A stretch of 12,988 bases of DNA from an uncultured Eubacteriales bacterium (GTDB taxonomy: Bacteria > Bacillota > Clostridia > Oscillospirales > CAG-272), in NCBI GenBank assembly GCA_900556615.1, contig USPP01000013.1, forward strand, positions 1-12,988, written 5' to 3'. Numbering within the stretch: the first letter of the stretch is position 1; every line of letters starts with the position of its first letter. Positions 1-5,364 of this stretch are shown here, piece by piece. Under the pieces are notes generated by a model. The model was not told where the DNA came from and did not search any database. It worked only from the letters and a program-made list of their open reading frames with translations. Made by a program: the position numbers and the translations under genes.

Positions 1-416
1 GGCTCCGGCTTGTGATAAGCAATCGAAGCGATAGCTCCCGCCGTATATTCCCCGATACCCGGGAGCTTACGAAGGTTCTCCGCATCATCGGGAATTTCGC
101 CGCGATACTCATTCATCACACACTGTGCCGCTTTTTTTAAGTTTCTCGCCCTGCTGTAATAACCAAGTCCCTGCCACAGCTTCATAAGCCGTTCATCACT
201 TGCTTCAGCCAGCGAAGCCACCGTCGGAAATTCCGAAAGGAAACGTTCATAATAAGGGATTACAGCTTCAATCCGCGTTTGCTGAAGCATAATCTCAGAA
301 ATCCAAACATGATACGGTGTCGGATCATTTCTCCACGGAAGCATCTTCTTATTATTTTCATACCATTGACAGATAAGGGGTATAACTGATTTCAAAAGCT
401 CATTTTTATTTTTCAT
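1..416 (-). CDS. mutY: Adenine DNA glycosylase MutY, N-terminal part (runs off the window)
   Basis: Base-excision repair enzyme that removes adenine mispaired with 8-oxoguanine or guanine. I translated 138 codons from ATG 416; the rest lies beyond base 1. Visible family marks are WRNDPTPYHVW (28-38), EIMLQQTR (41-48) with the probable catalytic Glu41, WQGLGYYSRARNL (81-93), and the helix-hairpin-helix KLPGIGEYTAGAI (117-129). The catalytic Asp and the Cys cluster of the iron-sulfur loop would fall outside the window. The start is fixed by a strong GAGGAGG Shine-Dalgarno 7 bases upstream. Identity to MutY rather than endonuclease III rests on the WRN(D)PTPY and MLQQT motifs. The 5' leader lies in a copy of the dispersed repeat described at 424-506. 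Confidence 0.94.
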   Translation of the reverse strand, partial: MKNKNELLKSVIPLICQWYENNKKMLPWRNDPTPYHVWISEIMLQQTRIEAVIPYYERFLSEFPTVASLAEASDERLMKLWQGLGYYSRARNLKKAAQCVMNEYRGEIPDDAENLRKLPGIGEYTAGAIASIAYHKPE

Positions 417-423
417 TTTTCAA

Positions 424-430
424 CCTCCTC
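424..430 (-). promoter_or_regulatory. Strong Shine-Dalgarno of mutY, embedded in a repeat copy
   Basis: On the minus strand GAGGAGG lies 7 bases before the mutY ATG. The same heptamer is the 5' arm of a hairpin in the repeat copy at 8561-8763. In this copy the pairing CCTCCTC arm is missing, so the site is free. Confidence 0.85.
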
Positions 431-506
431 ATCAACGAAATTTGTGAAGTAGACGGGACATGGACAAGCAAATACGCCATCAAGGCGTAAGCCGTGAACA
501 CAGCGG
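424..506 (-). repeat. Dispersed hairpin repeat, copy A (truncated, in the mutY leader)
   Basis: Read beside bases 8598-8681, this stretch aligns almost without gaps (one base). Shared blocks include AACGAAATTT, TGAAGTA, GGACAAGC and AAGCCGTGAAC. It contains hairpin I, TACGCC/GGCGTA with a 5-base loop (473-478 with 484-489). Hairpin II is cut: only the arm that becomes the mutY Shine-Dalgarno remains. No open reading frame explains the conservation. I list it on the minus strand because the hairpins pair better as minus-strand RNA (G-U instead of A-C in copy D). Confidence 0.75.
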
Positions 507-570
507 CATTGCCCTAAATATTCAAATCTATTTTCATTTTCTTCTATTCACATTACAGCTATGTTAAAGC

Positions 571-615
571 TAAAAGAAAATATCAAGGGGCTGCCTCCAC
601 TAAAGAAACAACCCC
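571..615 (-). terminator. Probable intrinsic terminator after tRNA-Gly
   Basis: The minus strand reads GGGGTTG, a 15-base loop, then CAGCCCC (609-615 with 587-593; the listed span includes the T-rich tail). The tail TTGATATTTTCTTTTA follows. It lies just past the tRNA-Gly CCA end and would close the tRNA transcript before mutY. The loop is large and the tail interrupted, so efficiency is uncertain. Confidence 0.55.
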
Positions 616-622
616 GGCAATA

Positions 623-696
623 TGGAGCAAATGACGGGAATCGAACCCGCATATCCAGCTTGGGAAGCTGGTGTTCTGCCACTGAACTACATTTGC
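623..696 (-). tRNA. tRNA-Gly (CCC anticodon)
   Basis: Full cloverleaf on the minus strand. The acceptor GCAAATG pairs with CATTTGC, followed by discriminator T and an encoded CCA (623-625). The anticodon stem CCAGC/GCTGG encloses the loop TTCCCAA, giving anticodon CCC. The T-arm contains GGTTCGATTCC. It starts 3 bases after the CCA of the tRNA-Val gene, so the two are surely co-transcribed and need processing. Confidence 0.96.
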
Positions 697-699
697 AGT

Positions 700-776
700 T
701 GGTGGAAACGAGGGGGCTCGAACCCTTGACCTCTCGGATGTGAACCGAACGCTCTAACCAACTGAGCTACGCTTCC
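700..776 (-). tRNA. tRNA-Val (CAC anticodon)
   Basis: Full cloverleaf on the minus strand. The acceptor GGAAGCG pairs with CGTTTCC (one G-U), followed by discriminator A and encoded CCA (700-702). The D-arm reads AGCTCAGTTGGTTAGAGC. The anticodon stem TTCGG/CCGAG encloses the loop TTCACAT, giving anticodon CAC for valine. The T-arm contains GGTTCGAGCCC. First gene of a two-tRNA unit. Confidence 0.96.
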
Positions 777-786
777 ATGATATATT

Positions 787-815
787 ATTTTAGCTCTTTC
801 ACAGGAATAAGTCAA
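787..815 (-). promoter_or_regulatory. Sigma-A type promoter of the tRNA-Val/tRNA-Gly unit
   Basis: The minus strand reads TTGACT (810-815), a 17-base spacer, then TAAAAT (787-792). The -10 box ends 10 bases before the mature tRNA-Val 5' end, which fits a very short leader removed by RNase P. Confidence 0.85.
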
Positions 816-1327
816 TAGATAATCCCAAAATTAACTTTTTGTTCAAAATATTCCGCTTTTCTTATACCATAGAGCACTGTAAGAATGGATATACAAATGG
901 ATTTCTCGCTTAAATAACGGTTCAGCGGATTTTGATTTTATTAAAACTTATAAAACGTTTTTCACTTTCTTTTCGGAAAAGTTACGTTATTTCTTTCGTT
1001 GATGCTGACAGGAAAATAAATAAGAATTTATTTACATAAAAATGCCTTCCCGTTTTCTGCCAAGAAATGCGGAAATTCGTTCCCTTCATAAGAGTAATTC
1101 AAAATCTCCTAACCATCGGTACAAATTCCCGCATTTGCTTATCCCGCTTTTATGACACATCTTTAGGAAAAAGCGAACAACAGCAGCTGTCAAAAGCATA
1201 GGAAAAGCCAAAATAAATTTCCATTCTGCAAAAAATCATTTAGGCTTTTCCATAATGACTTACATTCATATTTCTCAGAGATCGTCAAAATAAGCTACTA
1301 TGATGCAGATCAATCTTCTTTATTACA
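816..1327. other. Gene-free stretch between lacI-family gene and tRNAs
   Basis: No convincing coding frame or RNA gene. It is AT-rich and holds two inverted repeats. AAATGCGGAAATT at 1065-1077 pairs with 1124-1136 with one mismatch, and a 9-bp stem lies at 1201-1251. I see no insertion sequence ends or gene remnants that I can name. Confidence 0.6.
1201..1251 (-). terminator. Long-loop inverted repeat downstream of the LacI-family gene
   Basis: GGAAAAGCC at 1201-1209 and GGCTTTTCC at 1243-1251 are perfect 9-base complements, with a further AAAT/ATTT pairing after one mismatch. It lies about 75 bases past the stop codon at 1328. The minus strand has only a short T-rich context (TATGCTTTTG), so a role in ending the regulator transcript is possible but weakly supported. 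Confidence 0.35.
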
Positions 1328-2329
1328 TTACAGTAATATTCTCTTAACAGAATTTCTAACGACAAGATGCGGCTTGATCATCTTGATTATAGGTTTATGT
1401 TCATCTGCGCTCTCTTTGCTGTTTATCATATTCAAAAGAAAATCGGATATCATTTCTCCAATCTCGTCCATAGGATGTGCAACCGAATCAATATGCATAA
1501 AATCAAGCCATTCATTATCATCATAGGAAATAAAGCTTATGTCGTCGGGTATCCTTAAATTCAGACATTGACACGCTTTAAGAGCGGAAAGAGTAAACAT
1601 ACTGCTTGACGATATAATCGCAGTAGACCGAAGATCACTTGCCGAATATGCTATGGAACTCGTAGAATCAACGTCGGCGTTGAGATAGAGGATACTGCCG
1701 GAATTGAGTTCCATGCCGGCTTCCGCGAACGCTCTCTGATAGCCCTTTACTTTTAAAGAAGCACCTCGGTTAACCTCACTTTCAATAATAAGAATCTGCC
1801 GGTGCCCCATATTGATAAGATATCTTGTCGCCATATACGCACCCAGCTCATCATCGATAAAAAACGCATCAAGATAATCATACAGATTTCTTGTAAACTG
1901 CAGCACCTTAATATCAAACTGTGCGGTCGCCTTTACCAAATCCTCATTGGAACGTGAAACGGGCATATAAATAATTCCGTCCACCCTTGAAGAAATAAAG
2001 GATTCAAGATACTTACGTTCTTTATCCGGCTTTTCATCACTAAACGTAAGCATAAGACGATAACCGTTCTCATTCATATGGCTCTCTATAGACTGAGTGA
2101 TTGTTGTGTAAAATTTATTATTATAATTTGAAAGCAAAAGTCCGATAATTTTGCTTTGCTTCTTTTTAAGACACTTGGCAGAATAATTCGGAAAATATCC
2201 GAGTTTGTTGGCTGCTTCCAAAACTTTTTTCCTTGTTTCCGGATGAATATAGCAATCATCTCTGAAAGCACGGGAGACTGTGGTCTGAGAAACCTTTGCA
2301 AGCTTTGCAACATCATGGCTTGTGATCAT
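1328..2329 (-). CDS. LacI-family transcriptional regulator
   Basis: A 333-residue DNA-binding regulator, normal length for the family. Residues 3-24 form the LacI helix-turn-helix, with DVAKLAKVSQTTVSRAF at 6-22. The hinge region and QSKIIGLLL follow near 58-66. The rest is a periplasmic-binding-protein-like sensor domain with family phrases such as SRVDGIIYMP, ATRYLINMGHRQILII, KVKGYQRAF, and IPDDISFISYDD near the C-terminus. Such proteins usually repress sugar-use genes and release DNA on binding a sugar or sugar derivative. The ligand cannot be read from the sequence. A weak AAGGA lies 11 bases before the ATG. It stands alone: the nearest sugar genes (GH2, GH36) are 3 to 6 kb away beyond rpsB-tsf, so targeting them is only an inference. 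Confidence 0.93.
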   Translation of the reverse strand: MITSHDVAKLAKVSQTTVSRAFRDDCYIHPETRKKVLEAANKLGYFPNYSAKCLKKKQSKIIGLLLSNYNNKFYTTITQSIESHMNENGYRLMLTFSDEKPDKERKYLESFISSRVDGIIYMPVSRSNEDLVKATAQFDIKVLQFTRNLYDYLDAFFIDDELGAYMATRYLINMGHRQILIIESEVNRGASLKVKGYQRAFAEAGMELNSGSILYLNADVDSTSSIAYSASDLRSTAIISSSSMFTLSALKACQCLNLRIPDDISFISYDDNEWLDFMHIDSVAHPMDEIGEMISDFLLNMINSKESADEHKPIIKMIKPHLVVRNSVKRILL

Positions 2330-2397
2330 TATAAAGTAAATCCTTATCTATTTTTTATTTTCACTTAAGCATAAAAATACTTTATGTATTATATTCA

Positions 2398-2426
2398 ATT
2401 ATATCATGAAGATCTTTGTTTTTCAA
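2398..2426 (-). promoter_or_regulatory. Near-consensus promoter of the LacI-family gene
   Basis: The minus strand reads TTGAAA (2421-2426), exactly 17 bases, then a perfect TATAAT (2398-2403). The expected start is near 2391, giving a leader of about 60 bases before ATG 2329. Confidence 0.8.
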
Positions 2427-2446
2427 GCCTTATTAACACATTTATC

Positions 2447-2466
2447 GTATTGATTGCAATCAATAC
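2447..2466. promoter_or_regulatory. Perfect 20-bp palindrome, CRP/FNR-type operator candidate
   Basis: The sequence GTATTGATTGCAATCAATAC is its own reverse complement. Its core TTGAT-N4-ATCAA (2450-2463) matches the established FNR-type half-site pattern of the CRP/FNR superfamily. The centre is about 65 bases upstream of the predicted start of the LacI-family gene, close to class I activator positions. The central step is GC, whereas LacI-family operators usually have CG, which argues against simple autoregulation. No second copy was found by eye in the window. Confidence 0.55.
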
Positions 2467-2578
2467 AATATAAATGCCATTAACCGCTTCGAAATAATAT
2501 GCGGACGGAGACATATCTGATTTGCGGAACAGTACGGTAAATGGAAAAAATTTTGACCGCAATAACTTTTTAATAAAG

Positions 2579-2647
2579 GCACCGCTGATAATTCAATGTT
2601 CACAAATGGCAAGGAGATTTTTTCGTCAGTCAAAACAAAAATTCCGC
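2579..2647 (-). repeat. Dispersed repeat, copy B (end fragment)
   Basis: Aligns with 8698-8763 after one 3-base gap; by hand, 52 of the next 63 bases match, including an identical 16-base block GAGATTTTTTCGTCAG and the end AAATTCCGC. This is the outer arm of the repeat, lacking the two-hairpin core seen in copies A, C and D. It abuts the tsf terminator. Confidence 0.7.
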
Positions 2648-2652
2648 TTCAT

Positions 2653-2690
2653 ACAACAAAACTGACATCGTTTGAAAAGCGATGTCAGTT
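2653..2690 (-). terminator. Strong intrinsic terminator after tsf
   Basis: The perfect 11-bp stem AACTGACATCG/CGATGTCAGTT (2660-2670 with 2680-2690) has a 9-base loop. On the minus strand it is followed by TTTTGTTG. It lies about 100 bases past the tsf stop codon. Confidence 0.85.
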
Positions 2691-2791
2691 CATGGCTTCT
2701 ATTGTTATTTTTTTACCCGAGATGCATATTTTACGCCGTCATTTTCTTATTAAAAGCGCTTTAACACATCTGCATCACCTTTCCCGTTAGA

Positions 2792-3715
2792 TTACTTAAC
2801 GAGATTGGCGATTTCCTCGGCAAAATTATCCTCTCTCTTTTGAATGCCCTCACCCTTCTCATAACGGAAGAAATCAACAAGAGTGATTTTGGCTCCAAGC
2901 TCTTTGGCAACAGAATCAACGTATTTAGCGACGCTCATACTGTCGTCCTTAACATATGCCTGATCGGCAAGACAAACCTGCTCATAGAATTTACCGAGCT
3001 TTCCGGTCGCCATCTTTTCGATGATGGCATCCGGCTTGGAAGCATTCTTGGGATCATTCTTGATCTGAGTAGCGATAATTCCCTTTTCTTCTTCAAGTCG
3101 GGAAGCAGGAACCGCATCGCGATTAACGAACTCGCAGTTCATTGCTGCTACCTGAAGCGCTACATTCTTTGACATTTCAGTAAATTCGGGAGTTGCGGCA
3201 GTGGCATCGTCAGTATCAAACTTGACAATAACGCCTGTCGTTCCATGACCGTGAATATAAGAATTAAGCTGTCCCTCGACGACAAGGAAACGGCGGATAG
3301 AAATATTTTCCTTGATTGTTGCAATCTTTTCTACGAGAGTATCGGCAACAGTTGTATCTGTTCCGTCGAACTTCATAGCCTTAAGAGCTTCCACATCTGC
3401 CGGTCTGTTGGCAATGATTGTTCTGAGAAGACCTTTTACAAATTCAATGAAGGAATCGTTCTTTGCCACAAAGTCAGTCTCTGCGTTAACCTCGATCATA
3501 GCGGCTGTCTTACCGTCGCGAAGTATATCTACAACACCCTCAGCCGCAATACGGTCCGCCTTTTTCGCAGCGGTAGCAAGTCCCTTTTCGCGGAGAAGCT
3601 TTATTGCTTCATCAAAATTTCCGTCTGCCTCTGTGAGTGCTTTTTTACATTCCATCATTCCGCAGCCTGTTTTTGCGCGGAGTTCTGCAACTGCTTTTGC
3701 TGTAATTACTGCCAT
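2792..3715 (-). CDS. tsf: Translation elongation factor Ts
   Basis: Guanine nucleotide exchange factor for EF-Tu, cytoplasmic, 307 residues. The N-terminal UBA-like module carries LRAKTGCGMMECKKAL (12-27) and the family signature TDFVAKN lies at 80-86. Long core and coiled regions follow, ending in LVDFFRYEKGEGI. The frame is open 20 codons further upstream (to 3775), but MAVITAKAVAEL is the family start and has an AAAGGA site 8 bases before it, so ATG 3715 is chosen. It follows rpsB by 95 bases, the usual bacterial order, and ends at a strong terminator. The pyrH-frr genes that often follow in Bacillota are absent here. Confidence 0.97.
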   Translation of the reverse strand: MAVITAKAVAELRAKTGCGMMECKKALTEADGNFDEAIKLLREKGLATAAKKADRIAAEGVVDILRDGKTAAMIEVNAETDFVAKNDSFIEFVKGLLRTIIANRPADVEALKAMKFDGTDTTVADTLVEKIATIKENISIRRFLVVEGQLNSYIHGHGTTGVIVKFDTDDATAATPEFTEMSKNVALQVAAMNCEFVNRDAVPASRLEEEKGIIATQIKNDPKNASKPDAIIEKMATGKLGKFYEQVCLADQAYVKDDSMSVAKYVDSVAKELGAKITLVDFFRYEKGEGIQKREDNFAEEIANLVK

Positions 3716-3761
3716 TTTATTATTCCTTTCTATGTCTGTGATATAGTGTATCTTACCCGAG

Positions 3762-3790
3762 AAATCCGGAATCAAAACGACTCCGGATTT
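3762..3790 (-). promoter_or_regulatory. Stable hairpin in the rpsB-tsf intergenic region
   Basis: The 9-bp stem AAATCCGGA/TCCGGATTT (3782-3790 with 3762-3770) has an 11-base loop, midway between the two genes. No T-run follows on the minus strand (CTCGGG comes next), so it is not a normal terminator. It may tune the ratio of S2 to EF-Ts by processing, stability or partial attenuation. Confidence 0.6.
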
Positions 3791-3810
3791 GTTTTCGGAT
3801 ATTCAAGCAA

Positions 3811-4587
3811 TCAGGCTTCTTCGTCAACCTTCTCTGTTTCTGCGTCGTTTTTTTCTTCCGTTTCGGGAGCTTCCTCGGCTTCAGCCGTTTCTGCTTCAAA
3901 CTGTTCGCCCTGCTTTCCTTCGATAACCGCATCGGCAATAACGGAGGAGATAAGCTTGATAGCGCGAATAGCGTCATCGTTTCCGGGGATAATATAATCC
4001 GCGTCGTCGGGATCACAGTTTGTATCTACGATAGCAACAACCGGTATACCGAGCTTCTTCGCTTCGGCGACAGCGTTCTTTTCCTTTTTGGGATCAACAA
4101 TAAACACGGCAGACGGAAGCTTTTCCATATGTTTGATACCGCCGTAGCTCTTTTCAAGATCGTTTATTTCCTTAAGGAGCGAAGCAACCTCTTTCTTGGG
4201 AAGAAGATCAAAGGTTCCATCCTCCTGCATCTTATTGAGAGCATTAAGACGGGCAATGCTCTTCTTAATGGTCTTAAAGTTGGTAAGCATACCGCCCGGC
4301 CAACGTACGTTTACATAGTACATTCCGCAGCGGAGAGCTTCTTCTTTAATAGCATCGGCAGCCTGCTTCTTGGTTCCGACGAAAAGAATATTTCCATCCT
4401 CGGCAGCCATGTCGCGGACGAACATATAAGCCTCGTCAAATTTCTTTACGGTTTTCTGAAGGTCGATAATATAGATGCCGTTTCTCTCTGTGAAGATATA
4501 CTCCGCCATCTTAGGACACCATCTTCTGGTGTGATGTCCGAAATGGACACCTGCTTCAAGCAGTTGTTTAATGGTTACTACTGACAT
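3811..4587 (-). CDS. rpsB: Ribosomal protein uS2 (S2)
   Basis: Small-subunit ribosomal protein of 258 residues. Typical blocks are [19 protein letters not shown] (9-27), [10 protein letters not shown] (67-76), [11 protein letters not shown] (94-104) and [20 protein letters not shown] (187-206 region). After about residue 225 the protein ends in a 30-residue acidic tail rich in Glu, Ala and Thr. Such tails vary between relatives and are probably disordered. An AAAGGA site 9 bases before ATG 4587 sets the start. It is the first gene of the rpsB-tsf unit, preceded by a structured leader. Confidence 0.97.
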   Translation of the reverse strand: MSVVTIKQLLEAGVHFGHHTRRWCPKMAEYIFTERNGIYIIDLQKTVKKFDEAYMFVRDMAAEDGNILFVGTKKQAADAIKEEALRCGMYYVNVRWPGGMLTNFKTIKKSIARLNALNKMQEDGTFDLLPKKEVASLLKEINDLEKSYGGIKHMEKLPSAVFIVDPKKEKNAVAEAKKLGIPVVAIVDTNCDPDDADYIIPGNDDAIRAIKLISSVIADAVIEGKQGEQFEAETAEAEEAPETEEKNDAETEKVDEEA

Positions 4588-4602
4588 TTTGTGTTATCCT
4601 TT

Positions 4603-4652
4603 CTTCGGTTGTTCCACCACGGCGCCCGTTCTGTAACCGAAGCCGCACCGTG
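4603..4652 (-). ncRNA. Structured rpsB leader, possible S2 autoregulatory pseudoknot
   Basis: Two long helices can be drawn in the minus-strand RNA. Helix 1 pairs CACGGTGC (4652-4645) with GCGCCGTG (4625-4618), with one G-U. Helix 2 pairs CTTCGGTT (4642-4635) with AACCGAAG (4610-4603). Helix 2's 5' arm lies inside the loop of helix 1 and its 3' arm lies beyond it, which is the layout of an H-type pseudoknot. The 3' arm directly touches the AAAGGA ribosome binding site. Autoregulation of rpsB by S2 through a structured leader is known in gammaproteobacteria; whether this fold belongs to a described class cannot be judged here. Confidence 0.6.
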
Positions 4653-4674
4653 TGTGTATTTTATACCACCGGAT

Positions 4675-4703
4675 AGTTTATCATATTATTTATCGCATTG
4701 CAA
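4675..4703 (-). promoter_or_regulatory. Candidate rpsB-tsf promoter
   Basis: The minus strand reads TTGCAA (4698-4703), 17 bases, then TAAACT (4675-4680). The start would lie near 4668 and give an 80-base leader containing the paired helices. The match is moderate; an AT-rich upstream stretch with repeated TTGTAAATAT could act as an UP element. Confidence 0.6.
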
Positions 4704-4834
4704 GTGTTTTCTCGATATTTACAAAATATTTACAATTCACCCCGTATTCATCTCTTTCTGCGAAAACGCCCCGAATTGTTTTTCCTTCCTTTTCGTATTC
4801 ATTTTCCTCAATTTTTTCGTAGCAGTTAAGACAA

Positions 4835-4958
4835 CACCGCCGGGTGCACGGCTAATGCCTTTACTGCGCATTAGCTTGCATCTTTTCCGTCATACTTCAC
4901 AAATTTCGTAAGCAGAGGAGTCACTCTTGCCTCCTCAATTTGTATTGTCTGATGAAAA
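4835..4958 (+). repeat. Dispersed hairpin repeat, copy C (inverted orientation)
   Basis: Opposite in orientation to copies A and D. It shares CCGGGTGCACGGCT, CATACTTCA, AAATTTCG, GCAGAGGAG and CCTCCTCAATT with copy D. Hairpin I here is GCTAATGC/GCATTAGC (4851-4858 with 4868-4875), with different bases from the other copies but still fully paired. Hairpin II is GAGGAG/CTCCTC (4915-4920 with 4931-4936), with an unrelated loop sequence. No coding frame accounts for it. Confidence 0.7.
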
Positions 4959-5321
4959 ATCCGGCGGCGCTGCTGTACAACAATCATTGCGCGGTATTGC
5001 TCTTAGTAAAAAAGACACGCTGAACGAACAGGACAGGAAAAGTCATTACGGAAGAAGTTCCGCACCCCCCTCGGAATAAAGCGAAAGAAAACTATGGATG
5101 GTCAAGCATTGATTCCTTTGCGTTTACTGCGGCAAGATTACTGAACTTTACCGTAAATAAAAAGTTCAATTAAATACAGACGAATTCCTCTCGGAGAAAA
5201 AAGACGAAAAATTTATCTCTTTTCATTTTTCTTTTACAGCTTTTTGTCGTTCGCTAAAATATTATTTGACTTGTGGTTCAGAAGACCTGCTGATTTTATT
5301 CAGGATATTGTCTTACAGCAT
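4959..5321. other. Gene-free stretch between repeat copy C and the GH2 gene end
   Basis: No supported gene. It contains only small inverted repeats, such as CGGAA/TTCCG at 5049-5062 and GAACTTT/AAAGTTC near 5144-5168. Short frames here lack ribosome sites and recognisable products. Confidence 0.55.
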
Positions 5322-5347
5322 TTCTCACCAGCTTTTGCTGTTGAGAA
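5322..5347 (-). promoter_or_regulatory. Hairpin just downstream of the GH2 stop codon
   Basis: The stem TTCTCA/TGAGAA (5342-5347 with 5322-5327) continues after one mismatch as CAGC/GCTG, with a 4-base loop. It lies 18 bases after the stop. There is no T-run on the minus strand, so it could protect the mRNA 3' end or be a weak terminator. Confidence 0.45.
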
Positions 5348-5364
5348 TTCGACCATAGGAAGTA

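Noticed and set aside
424..506. Repeat copies A, C and D as a CRISPR array
   Set aside because: Copies are kilobases apart, imperfect, differently oriented and not separated by regular spacers.
561..743. 60-codon plus-strand frame over the tRNA genes
   Set aside because: It is antisense to two clear tRNA genes, a common false call.
1..776. tRNA genes as an integration site for a genomic island
   Set aside because: No integrase, no repeated tRNA 3' end, and the neighbours (mutY, rpsB-tsf) are ordinary chromosomal genes.
2753..2767. AAAGCGCTTT palindrome resembling a catabolite-response (cre) site
   Set aside because: The flanking bases do not fit the TG...CA ends of cre, and it sits between the tsf stop and its terminator, where an operator would have no clear target.
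3245..3997. 250-codon plus-strand frame opposite tsf and rpsB
   Set aside because: It is a shadow of two certain genes on the minus strand; its Ser/Phe/Cys-rich composition is typical of antisense frames.
4591..4911. 106-codon plus-strand frame opposite the rpsB leader
   Set aside because: It lies antisense to the promoter and structured leader, has no ribosome site, and runs into repeat copy C.
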